Assembly (NCBI GenBank): GCA_964023205.1
Contig: OZ026835.1
Span: forward strand, 2,621,053 to 2,685,052
DNA: 64,000 bases
Direction: 5' to 3'
From: Lutraria lutraria
Taxonomy: Eukaryota; Mollusca; Bivalvia; Venerida; Mactridae
The notes beneath the pieces are model-generated. The model was not told the origin of the DNA. It saw only the letters and a list, made by a program, of their open reading frames with translations, and ran no database searches. Below are positions 25,875 to 39,224 of the stretch, in pieces. How positions within the stretch are numbered: position 1 is the stretch's first letter; the number at the start of each line of letters is the position of its first letter. The position numbers and the translations under genes are program-made.

Positions 25875-26424
25875 GTAAGTTAGAAAAAATAATTCATTAA
25901 TGTACTGTTTGGCACTACATACTGCAGGGTTTTAATTAAGAACAGATTACCGATGAAAACCATCAATTAAAACTGCAAAGAAATCGGTTACACTGTCCCC
26001 TAGTTTGAAATACTTATAAAGTAGGTGACCCCCAGTCACTATAACCCCTGAATTACTGTTAACACAAATTGACAGGTGACCAAGTGTTATGGGGGGGGGG
26101 GGGGGGTAGGAATGAAAATAATTTTTCTTCTGCCTTATCAGACCTATTTATTGTCAGGTAAGATCTATCAATAATAAAGCAAAAATGTGGTTTGGACAAA
26201 AATGCAAAATGGCAGCTCATACTATTGTTTTATAAGTCCGAACATGTCTGTTCGGTCAGATGTTTTTTTGTAATACATGATACTCAGCAAACATAATGAT
26301 ACTGATGCACACAAAATTGATCAATGACATTCAAAATTACTGATGGACAGAAGGATCATGAAAGTTCATACAAAGATTAAAAGAGAAATGCATTTGATAG
26401 AATATATTTATCTTCACCCAGGGG

Positions 26425-26530
26425 CTGTATGGGTAGTCTAGTGGTAACATCCAAGACTACTAAATAAAAGATTATGGGTTTGAATCTTAGCTCTGCCTTA
26501 TGCAATATTTCAGGGATGTTTTACAGTGAA
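26425..26530 (+). mobile_element. SINE family 3 copy
   Basis: tRNA-like head with A box (TAGTCTAGTGGTAAC) and B box (GGGTTTGAATCTTAG), followed by 'gcaatatttcagggatgtttt', shared with the copy at 39825. Confidence 0.65.
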
Positions 26531-27609
26531 GTCAGGCAAAATTAAACGTAATAAGAGGAGGGAAAATATATCTGGTTTTACTGTTTCTCCCTCCCCTTTC
26601 TCTAGGGCAACTCTGAAATGACCGTAGCTGTCACATAGATTTTATACTAATTAAACATTATATTTCTGACCTAACAGCAATTTGGAAAAGTTACATTTGA
26701 AAAATGATTTCAACAGACGACAGTTAGATGAATAGACAGACAGACTAAGGGACAACCAAACAGGAAGACAAACAGGCAAATTGACAAACATACAAGTGCG
26801 GGATTAACCAAGGCTGAGTCAGAAATACGCCCATTTCTCTTCCCATGCGAAAACTTTATTACTATTGTCAAACTTCATAGCAAAGATTTTTTTGTCATTT
26901 TGTTTGGGAAGTGACATGCATTTGATCAAAAAGGTCTTAAAGTAGATTATGAATAATCATTGATGACCAGGTACATGTATGATCACAATATGATAATGTA
27001 CTTATGATAAATCCTGATTACCAACTGAAGGTTAAGACCAATTTAACATGACAATAACCCTTGCATGAAGGTACAATATCTTATCTATTTGAAATAGTGC
27101 ATTTATAGCAATATCATATCATAAAATCGTGTTATAAGGTAAAATGTTTCTGTGCCTCATAGTACACTGATTCATGAGAATATTTTTTTTGCTAGGGTTT
27201 AAGGTTGCCACAAAAGCCAGGGTCATTCATTTCCAATGGCAACCTGTACAGGATTTCCCTGGATGGATGCATACCTGGGAAACCAATAATCTTCGGTTAA
27301 CTGGCTTGCCTCATTAAAAAAATGGCCTTTATACAAAGTGTGGCCTTTATTCCGAGGTTGCAGCTATCAGATATCAATGTGTAATGAAGATGAAAAAGCA
27401 ACTGCGCATAGACTTTGTTCTGGCAAGAAGTTCTGTGAAACCTCCCATTAAAAGATGACATAACACTTACTATGAGTTAGATTATAATAGCCATAAGACC
27501 AACAGAATATTCATCCTGACAATCTTATCACCATCATAGATCATGTGACCATTAGCAACTATAATTATGATATAGAAATCCAAAATTATTATGGATATTT
27601 TCTAGCAGC

Positions 27610-28345
27610 ATGAAATATTAATGAAAATGAAATAAAGGCCTTGAAGAAGTAGTGAAATACAAGCAATCTAGTAAGGACAATGAAATTAGGATGATGAAAT
27701 AAAGACAATGAAATAAAGTTAGGACAATGGAATAAAGAAAATAATATTATTTAAGAAAAGACAATGAAGTTAGGACTATAAAATAAAAACAATGTAGTAA
27801 GGACAACGAAATAAGGAAGATGAAGTAAAGGCAATGAAATAAAGACAATGTGTACATTCAAATAAAGACAATAAAATTAGGACAATAAAATAAAGACGAT
27901 AAAGTAAGGACTATGAAATAAGGAAGATGAAATAAAGGCAATGTAATAAAGACGATAAAGTAAGGACAAAGAAATAAGGAAGATGAAATAAAGGCAATGT
28001 AATAAAGATGATAAAGTAAGGACAATGAAATAAGGAAGATGAAATAAAGGCAATGTAATAAAGACGATAAAGTAAGGACAAAGAAATAAGGAAGATGAAA
28101 TAAAGGCAATGTAATAAAGATGATAAAGTAAGGACAATGAAATAAGGAAGATGAAATAAAGGCAATGTAATAAAGACGATAAAGTAAGGACAAAGTAATA
28201 AGGAAGATAAAATAAAGGCAATGTAATAAAGATGATAAAGTAAGGACAAAGAAATAAGGAAGATGAAATAAAGGCAATGTAATAAAGACAATATACTAAG
28301 GACAATGACAATGAAGTATTAAGGCAATGGTATAAAGTAATGACA
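27610..28345. repeat. 56-base minisatellite, A/G-rich on the plus strand
   Basis: From about 27895 to 28300 the period is 56 bases (GATAAAGTAAGGACAA... AAGGCAATGTAATAAAGA). Left of it are shorter, irregular 'gacaatgaaataaag' pieces. Three long overlapping minus-strand frames arise because 56 is not a multiple of three and the unit lacks minus-strand stops. They are not genes. Confidence 0.95.
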
Positions 28346-29739
28346 AGGAGCCAGATAATAATAATCTTAGGAGGGTCATTGATAAACAACCATGGGAGTC
28401 TAGTTAGTCTACGTTAAAGGAAACTGTATTAAAACATTCAACAACAAAGGGAGGTAATTAGAAATTAACATTTTAAAAATATTGCTATTAGTTAAAGTAA
28501 TTTATATAATTCAATAATGTATACTAAAAGAATTAATTATTTGTGTGTGTGTGTTCAAAAGAGAACAAAATATGGATTTCCAAGTAAGATGATAAATGTT
28601 GTAATTATATATGATACAGATATATCTACAATGTTATCTACTAAGATTTTGCAAGATAAGTTATCTGTATATGTATCACAAAGATTATAAAAATATTACG
28701 TTGTCTCAACGGTTGATTAAATTTACTGCATTTGGTGGACACTGAATTTTTGTGAATATTTTAACACAAAAAAAAGTTTATATGAAAAATAATTCAATTG
28801 AATTACAGGTAATGAAATAATTATTAAGAAAATCAAAATTAAAAAAATAGATTGTTAAAATGTGTTAATAAGGAACAGTGAATGGAATTAATGACACAGA
28901 AATCATATTAAAAGCAATTAAGATTTTGTTATGGGAACACAACATATCATTTTACCTTCGTAGAATTAATCTAATCCTCATTGATGTTCCTGTGAAGTAA
29001 AATTCCAAAAGAAATTAAATAATTTATTGAACAATTATATAACATCAATCATTGTTATCAGCAATCATCAATTAGTTAACTGGTTACAATTGTCATATCC
29101 ACATGGTCAAATGTAAACTACTGACGGTCAGCTCCCTGTACATTGAATGAAAGAACACTCCATACAGCTTGAGGCCATAATCTTGAAATTTTTCAAGTAA
29201 GAATCCTATCGTTTGTTCAAATCAGCTGTCCTATTATTACTTATACACAAACTGACCTGGTATAATGGTATAATATAATGTATTAATTCTCTTGTGTAAG
29301 TATAAAATTCACCCGATGCATTTAGTCCAACGTGACCGGGCTATAAGCTTTTAACATCATTAGATAATCTTTGAAAATCACATTTTACGATATTTTAAGT
29401 CTATTAATACTGTATTTTATGGTGATAGCTTGACCCAACCTGAGTTCTGTTTGAAATAAGGGTCGGACATTTCATGGTTCAGTTAAATATATTGTATAAT
29501 AGAAAATTTCAGTTAATTGTCCTCATAAATAAAGATATCTATCAAAGATTGTCACGGTAACACTATAAATTGTTTAAATGTCATCCAAAACCTTGTTAGA
29601 ATAATGTAAGATAGTGACATAAATTTAAATACAGGTTTTAGATACAGTGTACATAAATCCTTTTTAATCACAGAATTAATTTCATGAGCAAAATAGGCAA
29701 GGATCATTAATTTCTGAATTTTTAGAAATTGAAGGATTA

Positions 29740-29905
29740 TGTTCAGCTTTCTTTCCATATAGTTGTCACTAGCTCGGCAGTCGACAAGCATGAATTTGAT
29801 ACAGACCAAAGTACTACGTTTATAGAAAAGTTCTACAACCAACCTAACCCATTTTATTTCGGTCAAATCACTGTAAACATAAATGCCGCCCTTCATCCTG
29901 TGCAC
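29740..29905 (-). mobile_element. SINE family 2, tail fragment
   Basis: Shares GTCACTAGCTC, AATTTGATACAGAC and CAAAGTACT with the tail at 8990-9050. No head is visible. Confidence 0.45.
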
Positions 29906-30292
29906 TTTAAGCTTGGATGAGATTTTAAATAGAGTACATTTTTTTGCCTAGCCTTATGATAAAAAACAACGAAATGTCCTGGGAAGATCTGATGAGGTCC
30001 AACCAAAACACCATGTGAGTAACTAAAGATGAAAACATCATTATTGTTATCATCACCAGATGAAGAGGAAAATAAAACATCATTATGTCCAGCAGGGTTT
30101 CACAAGATCAACTGATAAACCAAGAAGCTAATATGGTGCCCAGCAGAGATGAAGTAAAGGAACTGATACAGTTATTACAGCTACAAGAAATATTGTCTAA
30201 TCATTGTACCACATATCAATTATAATGATGAATTGTCCTGTGAACGCAATAAGGTCATATATTACGTCCTTTATACAAGAATACATGTACAT

Positions 30293-30368
30293 CTAGGGCT
30301 CAGCGCAACACTGTCATAACTTGTTCTTATTTCAGTATGAGTTACAACACTGTTGCGTTGAACCCTCG
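30293..30368. mobile_element. 76-base near-palindromic element, copy 2
   Basis: Same sequence as the copy at 61891 in the other orientation of its centre, with some changes. It is flanked by ACAT on both sides (30289-30292 and 30369-30372). Confidence 0.85.
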
Positions 30369-30377
30369 ACATGTAGT

Positions 30378-30490
30378 TTGGATTGGTAAGATTTGGTTCA
30401 ATTTGGTTTGGTTTGGAAGAAAGTGAATCAGTTCGGATCAGATAGGCTTCATTCGGTTCGGCACAGCTTGGTACGGATCGCATCAGATCT
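30378..30490 (+). repeat. Degenerate TTCGG/TTTGG pentamer repeat
   Basis: Irregular pentamers such as TTGGTTTGGTTTGG and TTCGGTTCGG directly after the palindromic element at 30368. Confidence 0.6.
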
Positions 30491-30921
30491 GAGTAATAAG
30501 GGACATATTCTGTCAAACCATCATGCTATAAAACTTGAGAGCAAACTCTGAGCTCAAGTCTTAATTACATTCTTATACACTTCTTTAAATGAAACATTCA
30601 ACGGATAAGTTTGTGATAAATAAGATATTGATAATTTTAATAGTGTTATAAAGATATTACATCAGTAAACAGCTGTTACAATGAAGGGTAACACAAGAGA
30701 ATTAAGTTAGAAGTTTTCTTGTGATAGTCCATCTTTGATAGACAAGACATAATCCCTTGTGTGAAAGAAATTTCCAATGATACATCCATGACAAATGAAC
30801 TGAAGATAGGAAATAGAAAATCTAGACAAAGTTTGTCATAAGGATTATACATCAGATTTCACTGTATAAATGGTCAGACAAGAAAATTATCTTTTTAATC
30901 AGGGATGAATCAAATAGATTA

Positions 30922-31061
30922 CTATTCAATGAGTGTCCAGCCATTTTCTTTGGGAGGTTCAAGGTGGAAGTCACCTAAGGTGTACACCTGAGGAACCTTT
31001 GACTGAATCTCTAAACTAATCTGAAAGTTTCCTGGCATGTAATTTTTGTCAGCTAGTCCTG
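30922..31061 (-). CDS. Last coding exon of an unrecognised protein
   Basis: Behind a pyrimidine-rich TTCTTCCAG acceptor, 45 sense codons run open to TAG at 30922-30924. The sequence is well balanced and not low-complexity: GLADKNYMPGNFQISLEI, then KVPQVYTLGDFHLEPP, ending NGWTLIE. The acceptor is a NAGNAG pair (CAGCAG), so exon starts 31061 or 31058 are both possible and differ by one codon without changing phase. The incoming phase is 1. The alternating hydrophobic pattern suggests beta strands. I do not know the family. No confident upstream exon was found between 31.1 and 43 kb; a short ATG exon with a perfect AAG-GTAAGT donor at 36071-36115 on the same strand is one candidate. Confidence 0.5.
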
Positions 31062-31108
31062 CTGGAAGAACATAAACCATTTATCACAGAGACCATTATA
31101 CATGTACA

Positions 31109-31297
31109 TACAGTCAAACCTGTTTACAAAGGCCACCATTGGTAGAGATGTGGAGACAATTGTGACATTAATTGACAGGTGGCCCTTATTCAGAGGTGAT
31201 TTTCTTCTAAATCATCAATGACAGTTATTACAAAAATGACCTTTATTTACAGGGTGATCTTTATTCGGAGGTGACTGCTAGCACAAATTTGACTGTA
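31109..31297. mobile_element. TACAGTCAAACC-type inverted-repeat element, full-length
   Basis: TACAGTCAAACCTG at the left and AATTTGACTGTA at the right are inverted ends. The 189-base interior repeats forms of 'ggcctttattcanaggg'. This is the cleanest copy of a family scattered through the window. Confidence 0.75.
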
Positions 31298-34200
31298 TAA
31301 GTAATATCTTATTAGGATAATGAAGCATACCGTAATTATTTCACGTTACCCCATTCTAGTGAATTCATTGACTTCAAACTATCTGAATATTTACTACAAA
31401 CAAATTTTAAAATCTAATTTAAAGATGAATTAAATTTGAGAATCTTTGTTGTAAAGCTGGGTGGAGTAGATAAGTCTATATTCAAAGGTTAATGAAACTT
31501 AATTTAAAAGTACAATAGTTCATCAAAGGTATTGTGATCTTTCATAGATAATTTAAATTTATATAAACTTAGACAGAATAGGATTACATTGAAAGTTTTA
31601 CATAAATCAGAATGGACTTCTAAAAAGATTTAGTCATAGCAGCAACAAATAGCTAGGATTGAAAATGTTTTATTTGATGCTGCCTTTCTAATTAAGGTGT
31701 AAAGAATTTAAAAATAAAGCAGGTAGGTAGGGATTTTTTTTAGATTTATTTTCATTATTTTTGAAAGTATGCTGAAAGGTAAGAAAGTGAGACAGCCAAT
31801 ATATTATGGCCCTAATAAAAGGTCCAGGGGAAAATTGGGGTAGCCAGGGAAAAAAAGTTTCTCCTAATGACTTCATGTCTGTTTAATGAGATCTGTAAAC
31901 CTTAAAACTTCAAACTTCATCCTATGGATTTTTATATGTATGCTCCTATTTACTATTTGATTGTGCTCTTCAGAATTGGAGGCACTTTTAATTTACATTT
32001 CCTTCATACTAACTTAAGCAAATGCATGTAACATTCAGGGTTGTTTTTTCATATTATTCATCAAAATTATTCTTTCTGACTGGATCAATTTTTTTTTTGC
32101 AGAATGAATCTCCTTTTTTCATATCAAGAAAACATTTGACTCTCATTTTTATTGAATTTTCAGAAGTTATAACTGAGTTTTCATATTTTGAAAACACATA
32201 ATTTAAAGATTTCAATAAAATGTAGACAACAGTGTAAAAATATGTATACATAGGTATATAATGACAGTTTTTATCCAAAATATTTTCTTAAATGAAAATC
32301 ATTTTGTGCAAATTTACCAAATAAAGAAAATAAGAAGTTTTTTTTTCATTTTAAATACACAAAAAAGAAAACATTAATTCACACATATGTTTATGTTATT
32401 CAATATTTTCTATGACTATTTTATAGAGTTAAATGTAAAAGGGACAAAAGTTGGTCACTGTTCAGCCTGGGGTCTACATGTGAGGCAGAAAAAAACATTG
32501 TTTGGCCTAACAAAGCAAAGAAAATGTGGTAATTTGTATGATATTTATAACTGTCAAAGAAAACTTAACAACACAATCTCTCAATCAGATACAGCTATAA
32601 AAACATACCAATGTTTGTTCTATATGGGTATAGCACAATAACTAAAGATGCTATCTTTGTTGTTCAATATGGCATGACATCAATTCTTATGTTTAAAAGT
32701 AAATTTATCAAGAGAATCTAGAAATTAACACATCATATCTGACATCCATTTGTAACACAAATGTTCAGGACATTTATAACATTACTTGAATATTATGTGT
32801 AGCGGGGAACTGGGTTTTCATATCATAATGTTCAATAAAAATACACAAAGCTGGTGATTCTGTTTCATATTGTACAGAATTTGATGCTCAACAAAATTTA
32901 TAAAGTTTTGTACTTAAGAAAATAATTGACATATACATTATAATTTACATCACTAATAAACCCAGCTTATTTTGAAACTCAACAATAATAAATAACAGCT
33001 TTTAAAAAAAAATTTCAAAAGGAATTAATTGCAAATCTTAAACCAATTAATATACAGTGAAACCTGTGTTAGTGGCGTGCACCTTCTAATAAAGGACATT
33101 TTCTGTATTATAGGCCACTAATTGAAAACTGTCATTGATTACAGTATAACAAACTGACCTCTCTGACTCGATAAAGGATTTTGTCTTTTCCAAGGGTGCG
33201 GGCTAAAAAATGTTCACAAGTTTGAATGTATATTAAAATCCCAGAAATTGCTATAAAATCACAGACATAATGAATCTATCAATAAAATCTTTTATTGCAG
33301 GGTTGCTATGGAATCCGAGCCTACATTCTGTCTATATTTATAAGTAACAGTTTAGATGACCATGAAATATAATTGACATTCACCAAATAGGTAAATAAAT
33401 CATCCACAAACCAATGGATAACTGTCAACTTGTAGTCATATCACACTGAAAGGCCAAAACTCTATCTCCACTCCAATACTTTTAATCTATATTGTTTACT
33501 TAAAATTGAATGAATAAATAAACAATAAATCAGTTATTACCAGTTTGTTTATTTTCTTTTTCAAATTCATAAAGAAAATCTTTAAGACACAATAAGTCAG
33601 TTGAAAATTAATGAGATAAGGCAAAACACACCCAAATACATTTGTATTATGTTAAACGATACTCAGAAACACTTAAGAATTACTCAAGTATGTAACGGAC
33701 AAACTTGAAACAAAATATATTTGACACTCATGTCAACTCAATAAAAAACAGGTGTTATACAAATTACTGAATACTGTTTAAAATCATAAAAATATCTCAC
33801 AAAAGGAAAATGTTTTTTTGGTTGTAGATAACTTTGAATACAACTACAGCAGGCATCAATCAAATATCGCAGAAATCTGACAACATAATTTTATAAACTT
33901 ATTAAGAACAGTCTCCAAGCTCTAATCTCAATAATCCATTCTCTGAGTTATTTGAATTCAAAGGGGATCACATACAAATTCTGATCAATTAGGCATAAAA
34001 ATTGTATTACCAGTTACTTGACCAAAAAATAAAAATAAGAAATAGGGTGGGTCACAATTTTTTTTTTTGACAAATTTTCGTAATTATTATTTATTTTTAG
34101 GTATAAAATGTCCCCATGGGAACAGAGCCTACAAAGACATGTAAAAGAAGGTTATTTTTATGATTCATTGCTGCCACAACCACAAACCTAACACTGTCAG

Positions 34201-35204
34201 GTTATAGTGGTCTGTGTTGTAAAGTGATCAGAAATCTAATTAACTTTCGCTATAAATACAATAAAGCAGATCAATATCTTAAACAAAATAAAAGATTAAA
34301 ATTCAAAGCCAAAAAATCATTGACATTTTGGTGTGCATATAGTATAGACAAGTGAGACAGATGGCGGACTTCCAAATTTTACCGATCCTACATAATAGAG
34401 CAAGTGACTTACATGGTAGAAGCGTTCTATGGGTGAATAATCAAAGCACAATATCCCTTTACCATTTTCAAATGACTAATATTACATTTATAAAAGTTGT
34501 TATAAAGCAGTTATTACTGTCCAAGTCAGTGTTTGAGGCCATCGAAATAGTAAATCAATTCGATGACGTTTGACATGAGGTCATTTCATAATTGTGACGT
34601 ACTATCTGCATGAGCAACTTGATTTTTTTCTGTATTTATCATGGTATTATTTTACACCTTACGATTAAGACAGTTTTTTTGCCATTTTTCAAAAAGAAAT
34701 TCCAGAGTGTTTAATTGGCTGACATAAGAAAACATGATTCATATTAAATTTAAGCCAATGAAGAATTGCGTACCGACCATTTTTTGGAGTGTAGGAGGCG
34801 GATTTCAAATGGTAAGAATAAGGCGTGCACCCTGATCGACCTTCAAAACTATGTCAGTTTACAAACACACATGTTAATGAAGATATATCCACATTAAATT
34901 AAAGTAAGATTACTTTGAATGTAGTTCAAACTCTGCGTCTCTACGCACGTGCAAGAATAGAAATGACCTAATGGCATTAGTCGAAGGGTCTTTGACGATG
35001 ATACGTTTGCAATTCATTGCAGTTCATGGTCAGCAAGACGAAATAAAAAAGACCAATTTAGTTATGGGACCCAGAACTACAATGGCATATGTAATGACGT
35101 CAAAACACAATCTGTTTTCTTTTTTTAAATTAGTTTCATTGACTTAAATGTGACGCTAATTATTCACATTTGTAAGGGAAAGGTATTATTTATTATATTG
35201 AAAG
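31298..35204. other. No gene recognised
   Basis: AT-rich. It holds the dispersed repeat at 31715-31865, a worn TACAG element at 33053 and small 'gtaggctc' repeat pieces near 33300 and 34100. An ATGGCGGAC frame of 73 codons at 34361-34573 (plus) lacks splice or family support. Confidence 0.4.
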
Positions 35205-35440
35205 GGCCAGCCAAGTTGGCTTATGAGACACCTATCTTAAATTCGTACAGTACCTCCCGAATCCCTTCTGCTTTTGCCGGGTGTCTGGCTGAGATGGGCC
35301 TCTGGTAACCATTATTTAACCTGGCGGCTCACCAACTGACTGCATCAGTTCTAATCCAGTCTCAACTGGGGTTCGAACCTTCAATCTTCCGCTCCGAAGG
35401 CGGACACCCTAACCACTCGGCCACGGTTGCGGTTGCTTAT
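35205..35440 (-). mobile_element. SINE family 4, near full-length
   Basis: On the minus strand, a well-preserved tRNA-like head (GGCCGAGTGGTTAGGG and B box GGTTCGAACCCC, 35368-35430), then a body ending at 35205. Its tail (forward CAGCCAAGTTGGCTTATGAG) recurs at 1428. The body includes TCTGGCTGAGATGGGCC. Confidence 0.7.
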
Positions 35441-37313
35441 ATATCTAATAATAATGAATTTCAAGAATTTATTTAACCCCTTCCTGGCAATTTCTTGTGT
35501 ACATACTTGGTCCCAGGTTGAGGTTATAAAACTTGAGAACAGACTCCGAACTCAAACCTCGCGGATTCCATGTCACAAGTATTATGGTTGAAAAGATCAA
35601 GCTGATCAGTGATTAAATATATGTACATGTAAATTATGATATCAGAACTAATGTATCAATGATATCATAACTTTCTGATCGTAGAAAATTTAAAAGACAA
35701 AATGCAGGATTTGAGCTCGGAGATCGATGTAAAGTTTTCTAGTCTCGGACTATTTTTTACTAATTATGTCCGGCATGTTGATTATGACTGTATTAATGCC
35801 ACCAGTTTATACACGCTTTTGTTGTTTCTTAGATCGTCCATATCCCACCCACTATACGTACGTAAGTACGGACGTAGAGACAATGTTTCAAATGAACTCT
35901 GACAACAAATAAAGAATCTGTCCTTTTGTAACATACAGATAATAATGTAGTCAGAAGGTCACGTGATAAGATTATCATTTAATGAACTGATTTATTATAA
36001 TTATTTGTTCTATCAAGTACCTCCCCCAGCAGTTATTACACGACTGTCCATCCATTTTGCGGTCACTTACCTTATGGTTGAACCCTGAAGCCGCGCTCAG
36101 CCCCAAACATGACATGGAGCTTCTGATATGGACTCAATAGGGGTAGTCCTTCTGTGTTGAGTTAATCTACATGATTTGATTTTATTCCTTTAAAAATGTA
36201 AACACTTGAAACGAGAAATTAATCCTGGTCTGTTAAGATATTTATTTTACTTATCCACTGTTTATATTGATGGTATTTGCGCATTATTGACTAAAATAAT
36301 CCTAAATATGTAGTCAACAACAATAGCATGATCTCTTTAAGCCAGATTTTCAATGGGAAATTTTACACCTCTGCTTCAATTTTATATTTTATTTACAAAC
36401 TCCACAATATTAAGGACAAAGCGCACACTCAATATTAAATGAACGGCACTGTTCGATCGTATAATAAGGCATAAAGGATTATTCATTTAATACACTTTGT
36501 AATACTTATAACTGTTCATAAAATACTCGTAACACAATATTATCTAACCAGTGGCCCTCATGACGACCCTGGGCCCTGAACAATAAAGAAAACAAAAGCG
36601 TTTAGCACCATATTATCGTTTTAATCGGCTGGGTTGATTATATACTACCAAATTGAAAGAGTTATTTGATCAGTTCTATTTTATGAGACCCAGCGATCCG
36701 TATTTAAAACAATACAATATGGATAGTGTAACTGTATACATTGTGACCAAATTGTGACGTTATACCCACCTTTAGTTACAGTGAATCTGTTTTATTCATT
36801 TTGATCTGTATTCCTTGGCGTTCCATGGAAATATTGATAATGTGTAAAGAATTGTTCGTATCTAGTTACCCGACCCACCGTCATTTACCCCGAGACCCTA
36901 GACTTTTATTTAGCCAAATTTGAGGAACGGTACACCCACTGTCTCACTTTTTACCTTTCAGCGTTCTTTCAAGAGTACCAACCCCTTCAACCACAAAAGT
37001 CCCTTCCAAAATACTGTACACCACAGTTACGTGAGAAAAGGCAGTGTAACATAAAACCTTTGTAACACTTCCTAATTCTTAGTTTTCTTAGGTTGTTTTA
37101 CAATTGATTCTAATGCATAACGGTATTTTTAAAGATTCGTTTGTTACAAGGCTCAGCAAATCTGAAAGAACGTCTAGATTTCTTCTGAGACTATATATAA
37201 ATTACCACAGCTATAACAATGCTTTACTGAAAAGAGTCCGAAGTTAAACATCTTCAGGTTAGTCTATTGTTTAACGGACCATTCGGACAGTCCGTGGTTA
37301 TTCCAGAGCCACC

Positions 37314-37457
37314 ATACAGAGAGAGAGAGAGAGTGAGGGAGGGATGGAGGGAGGGAGAGAGAGAGAGGGAGAGAGAGAGAGAGAGAGAGAGAGGGGGAGA
37401 GAGAGGGAGAGGGAGGGAGGGAGGGGGGAGAGGGAGAGAGATATGGAGGGGGAGAGA

Positions 37458-37494
<37 letters not shown>

Positions 37495-37513
37495 AGGGAG
37501 GGAGGGAGGGAGG
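37314..37513 (+). repeat. GA/GGGA purine tract
   Basis: About 200 bases of AG and GGGA repeats with only a few pyrimidines. Arg/Glu/Gly and Ser/Leu/Pro frames on the two strands are artefacts. Confidence 0.95.
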
Positions 37514-39224
37514 ACAGAAGATACAGGAGAACCGGGCATTGATTTCCCCACTTTTATTTCGAATAGTTTTCCTGCACTTTTATCGTGTTTGCTGTAAAGT
37601 ACCGATACATGCCTCACCCGTTACCCGTGATTTTCTAAAAACAGTGGGACAATGAAAAACGTCCCTGAAATATCGGAAGCCGTTAATAGGATCGGCAGTA
37701 TTTTGTAACTAGTATCAAACTGAAATATTTAGTTTTGTTTTAAAGATGACCATACATCTAACAGCCGAACTATGCACGTCAGCATTGCTTGTTTGGACTC
37801 ACTCGCTTACAGAGTCCCTGCACGTACAGTGACATCTTAATGTCCACACCATCATTCGGATCCCAGAAAAGCGGTCTTCATAAAGTATACATCGTAAAGT
37901 GGAATTATTATAAGTATAATATACATGTGTTGCGATATTAAATGATAATTTTTGTTACGAATCTAGACCAGAAAAAAAATTACATCACAATCAAGACACT
38001 GTCGGTCGCAGCGTTATCTGACTAAAATACCAGTGGAGCACATAATTTGTTTCGTTATATTTTTTTTGGGTTTCCATGATTATTTTAAAACTGGTAAAGC
38101 TATTACTGTACATCGTTTTTCATTAAAGCTGGTTTAGTAAATTGTACCAACGAATGACTCGTAGCGTCTTCTTTCCAATGGTACCATTTTTGTAAATGTA
38201 CGATTATAAACAAAACATCTATTACATTTTTGTTGACCTATGGAAAGTCACAGTACACCCCGAAGTACTACTATATATTTCAATTTAAATCCATTTTTGT
38301 TTTTCTTCGTCGAAACTATACGAATTTCTGACGAACAAGAAAAGTTGCATAAAAATTTTCTTTTGATATTCGCAGCGACTGGTACTTCACGGTCTTTGGT
38401 AAATTTGTAAAAAACTTGAAGGGATGGGTGAAATATACCTTATATAATATTAATTCTTAGTTCCAACCCACAATACAATGATAAAAATTATCTAATGAAA
38501 TAAAAAAGCACGCTTACATCTTAGAAAACAATCCTTTAAATGTCTAATTGTTCTCTTTGCTTGTTTCTAGTAATATATCCAAGTTTCCGTGTTTTAGAAT
38601 CACTATAACTTCACTATTATAATTAATTAATATCCACTGTGGCACAATTCAACCAACAAATTAACTGTTTCAAATTACAACGTGCTCCTTTCAAAGTAAC
38701 ACTTAGACAACTATCAAACAGATGTAGGTATATTATTTTATCAATTGAAAGTCCAGGCCGCTTAAAGTGTCCACGCTTCAGGCCAACAGTGGATAAAACA
38801 GCTTGATAATTGTTATAGATAGATGAATATGCCACAATGGTCATACAATAGTGACGGACAGCCTCGTTAATTCATCTCAATAACTAATAAGAGAGGACAG
38901 CCGAATTACCCAACACGTAACCTTTGCTATAACACTAAATTCAATCAAAGTGCATTTTGGCTTTGTTGACAGATAATTAGCTAATAGTTTAAGCTAATTT
39001 TGTCACATTTGTTAAGTGGTTTATTTACAATATCGGACTCGTGTTTGATATCAGACAACACTGATAGGAAGATATTACGTTGTACAGTTTTGTTATCAAG
39101 ATTAAAATAATCTTTATTCATACAGGTACAATGTACAATGACCTTAAAAGTGAATTGTGTGATATACATGCACACGCACAACAGATGTAAAAAACTGTTT
39201 GTTCCTTGTTACATGCTCATTTAA

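Noticed and set aside
7917..26106. Runs of 10-16 G or C (7917, 11990, 12132, 26091)
   Set aside because: Homopolymer runs are noted but show no structure beyond slippage, and their lengths may be sequencing-dependent.
27858..28389. Three overlapping minus-strand frames of 126-170 codons rich in Leu, Phe, Ser, Tyr that look like membrane proteins
   Set aside because: They come from the 56-base tandem array, whose unit lacks minus-strand stops and shifts frame each unit.
34361..34573. ATGGCGGAC start with 73 open codons on the plus strand
   Set aside because: Good-looking start context, but the residues match nothing known to me and no donor is evident.
35368..35430. Leucine/serine-type tRNA gene
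   Set aside because: A and B boxes are good, but the stretch continues into a SINE body and the acceptor stem does not close.
36071..36115. Possible first coding exon on the minus strand (15 codons, AAG-GTAAGT donor)
   Set aside because: The donor is excellent and an in-frame stop lies upstream, but there is no link to any other exon.
37264..37655. Arg/Glu-rich and Ser/Leu/Pro-rich frames on both strands
   Set aside because: They are translations of a GA/GGGA purine tract.
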